Shown piece by piece: positions 57,237 to 64,000 of a stretch of 64,000 nucleotides of DNA. The first letter of the stretch is position 1. Each line of letters starts with the position of its first letter. Below the pieces are notes generated by a model. That model ran no database searches and was not told where the DNA came from. It saw only the letters and a list, made by a program, of their open reading frames with translations. Origin of the DNA: Mrakia gelida (Eukaryota > Basidiomycota > Tremellomycetes > Cystofilobasidiales > Mrakiaceae); assembly GCA_024345305.1 (NCBI GenBank), contig BRON01000008.1, positions 620,001 through 684,000 on the forward strand. The letters run 5' to 3'. Both the position numbers and the translations under genes were made by a program.

Positions 57237-59457
57237 TCAACCCCTAAGAATCACCTCCAGCTCAGCCTTGACGTCAGGAGTCAACTTGTCGACGACGTCG
57301 AGAGCTTTGAGGTTGTCGGTGATCTGCTCAGGCTTCGAAGCTCCGAGGATGACGCTCTGAGAGTACCAAAAGACAGAAGCGAGGGCGGGAAAGGCGATCA
57401 GTGAAGCGTCGAAAGAGGGAAACGAGCTCGAGGTCGAGGGAGGAAAGAAACGTGTCGCGTCGTAACTCACCGAGACGTTGGGATTCGAAAGACACCAAGC
57501 GAGAGCGAGGTGAGAGACCGAGCAGCCAAGCTTCTCAGTCGCGTACTTTGTAAGACGGTCGACGGTCTAGGGAAATGAAGAAAAGGAACAAGGAAGGCGT
57601 CAGAGGATCTCGAGAACGAGCGAGCGAACGAGCTTCGAGTCGAAAAGCGGTCGGAGGCGGAAGCCAACTCAGAAACGACGTTGAGGATTGGAGTGGAGCT
57701 CACCTCGATCTCCCTCTTCCCCTCTGGAGTACTCATCCTCTCGGCCAGGTGCTTGATGTAAGGATCCGAGGACGAGGTGGAAAGTCGAGCGTCGGACGGA
57801 ATTCCTTTGGAGTACTTCCCGGTGAGGAGACCTCGGGCGAGAGGAGAGAAGATGGTGGATCCGTAACCGTACTGAGAGAAGAGGTGGAGAGAGAGAGGTC
57901 AGAGTTGGAGCAGGGACAGGAAGGGAACGAGGGAAGCGACGACGCGTCGAGTAAATTCACCTTCTCGAAGATGGGAAGCAAGTCGCCTTCAAAGCTGGTT
58001 CGAGAGTCGATCAGGTTATCTGCGAGTGGAAGGTGGATGGGTTAGCATAATGTTCCGAGGAGAGAGGAAGGAACTCGAGAGACGTCCAAGAAGGCTGCTC
58101 AGCGACAGGTCCGACGAGTCCGAGCTCTTTCGCGACGGCTGTTGGACGAAGAGCTGATCAGCTAGAGCTCTTGGTATCGAAGCCGATAGAAGAAACGTAC
58201 TTATAGCCGACTCGATCTGAGCCGCGTTCCAGGTCGAGGTTCCCCAGTAGAGCTGAACGAACGAAAGACGAAGGTTAGCAAACGAGACGACACTTCGAAA
58301 GAGCGAGAACGAAGCTTACGATCTTTCCCTGGTTGATGAGGTGGTCTGCAAATATCGAAACAACGTATCAGAATTGAAGCAAGACTGAAGCAACGACCGC
58401 GGAACTCACTAAAACCTCGCACGATCTCCTCCTTCGAAACCAAACCAGAACGACGACGCGTCAGTTTCCAATCTCGCTCGTTCGAAGCGAAGACAAGGAA
58501 CTCACCATCTCGACCTCGGGATCAAAGCAATGACAGAAGATGATATCCACGTAGTCGAGTCCGAGTCGAGCGAGAGAGTCCTCGGCACCTTCGAGGATGT
58601 GTTTGCGAGAAAGACCTCGGCTGGGACGAGCGAACGAACGGACGAACGAAAAGACGAGTCTTGGTGAGCTTTCTCCGAATTAACAAGGAGTAGGAGGGAA
58701 TTATGGCGTACCTGTTGGGCTCCTCTCGGCCATAGCCGTTGTAGAGCTTCGTAGAGATGATCCAGTCGGACTGTCCTCACCCCAAATCGACCCAACCGAG
58801 ATCAGCTCTCTCGCTCAACTCCTTCCACCCCCCTCTCCTCGTAAACCGCCTCACCCTCTTGTAGTTCAACTCCCTCAACACCCTCCCCATCTCAAGCTCG
58901 CTTTGTCCGTTCGAGTAGTCTGTGCGAACCAAAAACAGAACGATCAGCTAGAGCTCGACTTCAAACGAACGGTCTTTCCTCGGGCTCGACGGTTTTGAGA
59001 AGGAAGAAGGACAAACTTTCAGCCTGATCCAAAAAATTGATCCCTCCAGCGAAAGCAGTTTTCAAGATCTCTTTGACTGGATCTCCAGAGACGGAACCTC
59101 CGTCTGTGCGAGCGAAGCAGCGAGTCGAGGAAGGAGGAGAGATGGGTGAGCTCGAGCTCAACTTCCTTCGTTTCGCTGTCTCCTCCTTCTTCGTTGTTGG
59201 GTCGACTTACAAGTCAACCACCCTGCCAAAAATGGACCAAATCGAAAGAGTCAGTCCAGCTCTTTCTTTCGAGCTCGAGGAAGAAAAGAGAGGCTAAAGG
59301 AAGAGGAACGGAAAGGCTCACCTCCCAACCCAAACACAGGAACCTTCAACCCACTCCTCCCCAATCGACGAAACTTCATTCCGTTGGCTTTGTAGTTCAC
59401 AGCTCCTTCTTCGGTTCCTTGGACGGAGGTGAGGAGGGGTCGGGGGGTAGTAGACAT
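57237..59457 (-). CDS. Aldo-keto reductase, potassium-channel beta-subunit type (355 aa)
   Basis: NADPH-dependent aldo-keto reductase of the AKR6/Kv-beta group, which in fungi acts as a soluble carbonyl reductase. Fourteen exons total 1068 nt: 59457-59322, 59222-59211 (12 nt), 59103-59017, 58919-58855, 58770-58712, 58620-58506, 58431-58410, 58345-58320, 58252-58201, 58138-58088, 58019-57961, 57871-57704, 57566-57471, 57356-57237. Motifs: VPVFGLGGWLTYGGSV, INFLDQAENYSNGQSE (catalytic Asp/Tyr region), WIISTKLYNGYG (catalytic Lys), DIIFCHCFDP (His), INQGKILYWGTSTWNAAQI, GLVGPVAEQPSYNLI, FSPLARGLLTGKY, and the coenzyme site VILGASKPEQITDNL. The intron after VAEQPSY begins GGACGT, not GT. DQAE replaces the commoner DTAE. 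Confidence 0.9.
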
Positions 59458-59864
59458 GGTCGTGAGAGACGGTGGGTGTTGGGCGATGGAGGTGAGCTCA
59501 AACGAAAAAGAGAGAGCCAAATTCGAGATGGAGATGTGCGAAGTGCGAGGTCGACGAGGGGAAGGCGTGCTGAGATGGGCGGGTCCGGTTTCGAGGGTAG
59601 CCGCGTTTGGGACTTGAGGTGAGGAGAAGGGAGGGGATGCTGCTGGAAAGGATGATGAGCTTGTGGGTGGGAGGCGCGAGGTGGGAGAAGGGAGACGAGT
59701 TCGCGAACGAAAGAAAGCAGAGAGACGAAACGCGCGTCGTTCATCTCTCGTCTCTCTCGCTCTTCCCTCCCTCCCCTTCCAGTCCATCAAACGAAGATCA
59801 GAAGGCTCACATAGCATGCACATAACATGCCCTACCTACTCCCCTCCCCCGTCCACCTCAACTC
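59458..59864. other. Spacer between cyclin H and aldo-keto reductase genes
   Basis: 407 bp between two minus-strand genes, holding the promoter of the reductase gene and the 3' end of the cyclin gene. A tandem CATAGCATGCACATAACATGC motif lies at 59810-59830. No gene recognised. Confidence 0.4.
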
Positions 59865-61733
59865 TCAAAACGGGTCCTCCCCAATCCCATCCCCCATCGG
59901 TCCCCCCGGCACCTTCTCTATCACCGCTCTCGTCCCTTCCTCCGTCTTAGGGATCACAACAATCTCATCCCCAAACACGTTCGCGTCGTTCTTCCTGAAG
60001 TCCTTCTCCTTGAGGGATTTCTTGGCTCGTTTGACCTCGGATTCCGCGAGTTCTTGGGCTTGTCGTTTTCGGTATCTGCGCGAGAGGGAGGGAGGAAGGT
60101 GGGTGGGTGGGTGGGTGGGGAGGGTTGAGTTAGTTTGGGGAGAGGGAGGGGGGGGGGGGAAGGGGGGAGGGGTTGGGTTGAGGTGGTGGGAGACATAGTT
60201 TGGGTGGGGGGTGGGGAGAGATGGGGGGGAAGGAGGAAAGAAGAAACGACAACCGCCAACTCACAGCGCACTCCCCACCACCCTCGCCGGATTCCCACAC
60301 CCTCTCAATCTCCTATCCACCTCCTTCACTCTCCCCGCTCTCTTCTTCCCCCCCTCATCCTGCTTCCTCCTCCTCTCCTCCCCCTTCAACTCCTCAACAA
60401 TCTCCTCCACAACCCTCAACACCTTCTCGCTCTCCAGCACCGCAACTTTGTCCTGCACCTTCGATGCCTTCTCCTTCGAAAGGGTTTCTTTCGCTTGGAG
60501 GTAGGTGGTGACGTGGTCGGGGGAGTGGAAGTGGAGAGCTGCGAGGGCGATGTGGGAGGGGGAGTAGATGAGGGAGAGGTCGAGAGGGAGGGAGAGGGAG
60601 CTGAGGGTTTGGAGGGAGGAGGCGAGGAGTTGGGGGAGGGAGGGGCCGGGGAGGGTTAGGAGGGTGGGGATGGACTAGGTGGGTGGGTGGGTGGGGGCGG
60701 GGGGGGGGGGGGGGCAGAAAGCGAGCACGAAGAAAGGAAACGAAGAGGGAGGAGGGTCGGTCAGCGAAACGCGAGTCGCGTCGTTTCAATCAAACGCCCG
60801 CCGAAACGAAACAGGTCGTCGCCCACTCACCTGGAAATCCAAGAAGAACCCATGCAGAGCCGTATGAGGATGATGAACCTTAAACTCGAAGTTGAGCGAC
60901 TGAGCTACGAGGAACTCGTTCTGGATGATCTCGTCCGGGGTGAGTTTGGCGAACCGAGAGGCGAACTGGTCGATCTGCCAGGCGGTGTGTTCGGCTTTGA
61001 GGGCGAGGTAGAGGCAGGTGGGCCTACGAGGGAGCAATAGCGAGCGAGTAAAGCCAGACTGGGGTCAGCTCTGTGAGGAGACAGAGGAGATGGGCGACAA
61101 GGGAGGTGAACCTGGAGGGAGGAGCAGTTGAGCTCGAAGAAAGCGACCACTCACATGATCTTCCTAGGATGATAATCCATACAAGTGTTGACCAGGTAGA
61201 ACCTCTTAAGATAGAGAATCGTTGTAGCTTCGACTGCTTGATTGATGGCCAGTCCAGCGCAGGTTGGAGGGATGTTTCCGATGTAGTAGTTGATGAGCGC
61301 GAGCTCGTCCTCCACCGTTAGGTACTTGACTTCAGAGGGAGGTGTCGTCGTGGGTTTGGGGATAGTGGTTGAGTCGGGGTTGTAGGCTTCTTCTTCTGCT
61401 AGAGCTTCCTACGAGCGGTGAAGAGAGAGAGTGCAAAGGAAGGTGGGTTGGTGAGCTCGAACGAGAAGGGAGGGAGGGAGGGGAGGAAGGAGAGGTTGAT
61501 GTTGAGCTCACCTTCTCTGCTTGCAAGTTCTTCCTGACTCCTTCTACTGCTTTCTCGTTGAGTTCCTTTCTCATCTTGACGAGCTGCTCCTTCGAATAAC
61601 GCCAGTTTCGATACTGAGAGGATTCCTCGTAGAGTGGACGGAGAGCTTCCGTTGAAGAGGTGGAAGGAGGAGGAGCAGCAGCTCCTCTGGAGCTCGAGGG
61701 AGCTGTCGAAGAAGAAGCGACGGCGTTGGCCAT
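59865..61733 (-). CDS. CCL1: Cyclin H / Ccl1, TFIIH-associated cyclin (429 aa)
   Basis: Cyclin partner of the CDK-activating kinase (Kin28/CDK7) in TFIIH, which phosphorylates the RNA polymerase II tail and CDKs. Exons 61733-61512, 61408-61155, 61023-60831, 60674-60265 and 60075-59865 total 1290 nt. Family marks: SSQYRNWRYSKEQLVKMRKELN near residue 35, the cyclin box with YLTVEDELALINYYIGNIP, AVEATTILYLKRFYL, PTCLYLALKAEHTAW and IIQNEFLVAQSLNFEFKVHHP. The C-terminal part has a long Lys/Glu-rich helix (VVEEIVEELKGEERRRKQ) and a basic tail (VKRAKKSLKEKDFRK). The introns contain long C tracts. It shares a 210-bp promoter with LTO1. Confidence 0.92.
60108..60240. repeat. G-rich (GGGT)n and poly-G tract in a cyclin H intron
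   Basis: On the plus strand, repeats of GTGG and GGGT are followed by G runs of more than ten. On the transcript (minus) strand they are C-rich. They fall within the intron 60076-60264. They could form G-quadruplexes on the non-transcript strand. Confidence 0.6.
60699..60714. repeat. Run of 16 G near the acceptor of cyclin H intron 3
   Basis: A homopolymer of 16 G (C on the transcript strand), preceded by GGGT repeats, lies within about 40 bp of the CTAG acceptor. As a C tract in the pre-mRNA it is part of the polypyrimidine stretch. Its length may vary between strains. Confidence 0.7.
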
Positions 61734-61943
61734 GCTGAGGAGGCGAGGTTGGGGGATGGAGACGAGAACGAGGTGTCTGAGAGAAGAATGTTGGTGGTTT
61801 GGGTAGCGACGAGTCGTTGAGCTCATCTGTGAGCTCTCGATTCGAACCACGTGAAGTGAATCGAGCTGATCAACATTTCTTCCTCCTCCTCCCTCCTTCC
61901 AGCTTGCAACCCTCACGACCTCAGCAAACTTTCTTTTCGAATC
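61734..61943. promoter_or_regulatory. Bidirectional promoter, cyclin H / LTO1
   Basis: 210 bp between divergent starts of two conserved genes. A GAGCTC-rich half lies near the cyclin side and a CTCC-rich half near LTO1. No TATA box is obvious. Confidence 0.5.
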
Positions 61944-62846
61944 ATGTCCGCCCCTCGCGCTTCCTCCCCTGACCCCTTCGCGTCCATCGACGCTTTGAAC
62001 CACATTGAGGAAACGTAAGCAGCACCCTCTCACTCGCTCTCTCCCTCCTTCCCTGTCCTGCCCTGCCCTTCTCGTCCCTTCCCCTTCCCCGTCCCAACTC
62101 CTCCCCCTTCTCGCTTCACTAACCTCACACCCTCTTCGGTTGATACGCTCAGATTCTACCACTCCGGCTTCCAAGAAGGCTACGCTCACGGCGCTCTCCA
62201 CGGAACGTTCGAAGGTCGAGCTCTCGGAAAGGAGAAGGCGTTCGAGCTCTGGGAGGAAGTCGGATACTACGAGGGAATGGGGCTCTTTTGGAAGGATCTG
62301 TTGGAGGCTCAGGCTGTGGACGGGGCTAAGGAGAGGTGAGTGCTTGCGTTTGCTGGCTTGTGGGAAGGGGTGCCAGGGAGGGAAGGGAGGGAAGGGTTGA
62401 GCTCGAGTTTCTGGAACGAGCTCGCTTCCATTCGTTGTCCTTCCTCGTTCTCGTTCTTTCCTCCCGAGATCCCTCACTGACTCTGACTCTCTGCTTGACC
62501 AAATCGCAGTCGTCCCCTCCAAAACCTCCATCAACTCCTCTCCCTCGTCGCCCTCTTCCCAACCATCAACCTCTCCACACCCGACGCTCCCGTCGCCCCT
62601 CAGGAAGACGACCAACTCATCTCGTCGACCACCACCACCTCCTCGGCCGAACCCGATCTCTCAGCCCTCCTCGAACGGATCCGAGCGAGGTACAAGTTGA
62701 CGTGTTCGTCGCTTGGGATCCGACCTCGGTTGACGGCTGCGAAGATGACGGACGCGGACGAGGAGGAGGGAGGAGGGGAGGCGTTGAAGGGAAAGAAGGT
62801 CGTGGTGAATGGGGTGGGAGTTAGTTCGAAGGCGCTGTTGTTTTGA
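61944..62846 (+). CDS. LTO1: Lto1-like Fe-S recruitment adaptor (196 aa)
   Basis: Lto1 (ORAOV1) works with Yae1 to bring the ABC protein Rli1/ABCE1 to the cytosolic iron-sulfur machinery, supporting ribosome recycling. Exons 61944-62014, 62153-62335 and 62510-62846 total 591 nt. The defining feature is the Yae1/Lto1 G-x3-G repeat: FQEGYAHGALHGTFEGRAL, then GKEKAFELWEEVGYYEGMGL (about residues 30-70). The C-terminal half is less conserved, with SALLERIRARYKLTCSSLG. Yeast Lto1 ends in a Trp-rich tail that docks on Rli1/CIA; the end here is SKALLF with no Trp, an oddity unless a last exon is missed. Confidence 0.82.
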
Positions 62847-63725
62847 GGAGGGCTTTCTTTCTTTTTGTGCTGGGTGGGAGGGGAGAGGATTGTTGGGAGG
62901 AGGGAAGGATGAGGGAAGAAGAGAGAGGAGAGGAGGGACGACGCGTGAGTTCTCATTTCTGTTCGCTCGCGTTCGTTTAGGGCTTTGTAGAGAGAGAGAG
63001 AGGCCGATACTGATCACCACCTCGCCTCGTTTTTCCTCATCTTCCGTCTAGTCAGTCGTCACACGCGGACCGTGGATTCGACGTTAGTCGGCGGCCCTTC
63101 CCCTCGCTCGTCGACACCTCTCGCCATCCCATCTACGCTCTCAACCTCGCCTCACCGATATCTACACCGCACCTCCCTTCTTCCCTCATCTCCCCAGTTG
63201 CCCTCTCACGAAGGCTCGCTTGCGAACTCAGGCGCAGGAGAGACCCGAACTCGGAATCAACAAAGCGGAGAGGACGAAGATGATCGCTCGTCGAGACGGA
63301 GTTTACTTTAGCCCTCCCTTCCGCCAAACCTTTACCTAGGTAGTAATCTCCGCTCTTACTTATCTTCAGTATCTTATCTTCGCTGTCTGCCTCGGAAGAA
63401 CAGAACAGACTCGCGAGCGCGCGTCTGCGAGTAAGGTTCTGTCTTGCGAGTCGCGCGTCCGACGTTGTTTGCCTTTCATCCTCTGTGGTGAGTGAGATCA
63501 GCCGAGTCTCCGCTGCAGATCTGATCCGACTTCTTCCCTTCCATCGTCCTGTCTGTTCCGAAAGAATGTTCTGTTCTGTACCAAGGGCTTAGATAACGAC
63601 GAAGCTTGGAAGAACGAAGGAAGAACAAGTACAAACACGCTCTCGTCGCTCGTTTTAGCCCATCTCCCCCCTCGTCCGACGTGTTCACTACCACACCAAG
63701 CTCTTCGCCCAACCCACCCTCATAT
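62847..63725. other. Convergent 3' flanks with no recognised gene
   Basis: 879 bp between the LTO1 stop and the last minus-strand stop. There are several short frames, CT-rich segments and a CGCGCG-rich spot (63415-63460), but no splice-supported protein frame and no tRNA-like fold that I could see. It is longer than usual for this gene-dense window. Confidence 0.4.
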
Positions 63726-64000
63726 CTACCAAAACCATCCCTTCTTCTTCTCATCCTTCACAACCACAACCTCCCCTCCCCCTTTCACTGCTTCCTCCTC
63801 AGGCTCCCTCCCCTTCTCCCCCGTCAACCACCCATACCACTCCCTGCCCTGCCCGTACACCCCCTTCGCGCTCCCATACACTCCAACAGCATACGTCAGC
63901 CCGTCCCTTCCTCTTCGGTAGACGACTTTGGCCGGAGCGATGTAGCTGTAGTACACGTAAAGGGAGGCGCCGAGGACGACGGAGAGGGTGAAGATCGAGG
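63726..64000 (-). CDS. Unknown membrane protein, C-terminal part
   Basis: Only the last 91 codons are in the window; the gene continues past 64000. The visible part opens with a hydrophobic stretch (IFTLSVVLGASLYVYYSYI) that looks like a membrane helix, then a basic/Tyr-Gly-rich segment (VVYRRGRDGLTYAVGVYGS) and a charged tail (GEVVVVKDEKKKGWFW). No family recognised. Confidence 0.55.
   Translation of the reverse strand, partial: SIFTLSVVLGASLYVYYSYIAPAKVVYRRGRDGLTYAVGVYGSAKGVYGQGREWYGWLTGEKGREPEEEAVKGGGEVVVVKDEKKKGWFW

Noticed and set aside
61332..62615. 427-codon minus-strand frame across LTO1 and the cyclin H start
   Set aside because: It merges cyclin H exon 1 with antisense of LTO1 and lacks splice logic. 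The conserved parts are explained by the two real genes.

Overview
This window is nuclear DNA of an intron-rich, GC-rich fungus, almost certainly a basidiomycete and most likely a red yeast of the Microbotryomycetes (Rhodotorula/Rhodosporidium/Sporobolomyces type). The evidence is about two dozen tightly packed genes on both strands, many short introns (mostly 60-130 nt) with GTGAGT, GTTCGT or GTACGT donors, a CTGAC branch site and a CAG or TAG acceptor, pyrimidine-rich non-coding DNA, and protein families such as Dbf4, Cdc6, Trm61, Lto1, SmE and TFIIH cyclin H. The genus is inferred, not proven. I saw no rRNA, tRNA, transposon, CRISPR array or bacterial-type operon. All gene models below were spliced by hand; the exon phases add up to a whole number of codons unless stated otherwise.

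Layout. 0-2.1 kb: two tandem paralogous genes of unknown function (minus). 2.3-4.2 kb: F-box protein (plus). 5.1-6.6 kb: low-complexity Ser/Pro-rich protein (minus). 7.2-10.1 kb: DBF4, regulatory subunit of the Cdc7 replication kinase (plus). 10.8-15.7 kb: a 21-exon NRPS-like carboxylic acid reductase (adenylation-thiolation-reductase, plus). 15.9-19.4 kb: heat-shock-factor-type transcription factor with a duplicated 5' module (minus). 21.2-22.5 kb: second F-box protein (minus). 23.3-24.6 kb: ketopantoate hydroxymethyltransferase (minus). 25.0-27.3 kb: TRM61 tRNA m1A58 methyltransferase (plus). 27.8-30.1 kb: CDC6 (minus). 31.1-31.9 kb: unknown small coiled-coil protein (minus). 32.2-33.6 kb: mercaptopyruvate sulfurtransferase (minus). 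33.9-37.4 kb: tandem pair of MYND-type zinc-finger genes (plus), the second frameshifted. 38.1-39.8 kb: Myb/SANT-like protein (plus). 40.2-43.8 kb: tandem pair of membrane-anchored thioesterase-like proteins (minus). 44.3-52.3 kb: giant SNF2-RING protein of the SHPRH/Irc20 type (minus), with a small uncertain gene overlapping its 5' end. 53.1-53.7 kb: SmE (minus). 54.0-55.5 kb: homoserine kinase THR1 (plus). 55.9-57.1 kb: BTB-like protein (plus). 57.2-59.5 kb: aldo-keto reductase of the potassium-channel-beta type (minus). 59.9-61.7 kb: TFIIH cyclin H (minus). 61.9-62.8 kb: LTO1 (plus). 63.7 kb to the end: C-terminus of an unknown membrane protein (minus).

The genes do not form one pathway. 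DBF4 and CDC6 both act at replication origins; the rest is ordinary housekee­ping (vitamin B5, threonine, tRNA modification, splicing, transcription, ribosome-linked Fe-S delivery). The most unusual points are structural: a 7-nt micro-exon that completes the catalytic tyrosine codon of the reductase, a duplicated 5' exon module with two possible start codons in the HSF gene, a one-base frameshift in one of two tandem MYND genes, a GG-AG intron in the aldo-keto reductase and a GC-AG intron in SmE, and a GACGCGTC palindrome that recurs in introns and spacers. I did not find a convincing new multi-gene system.
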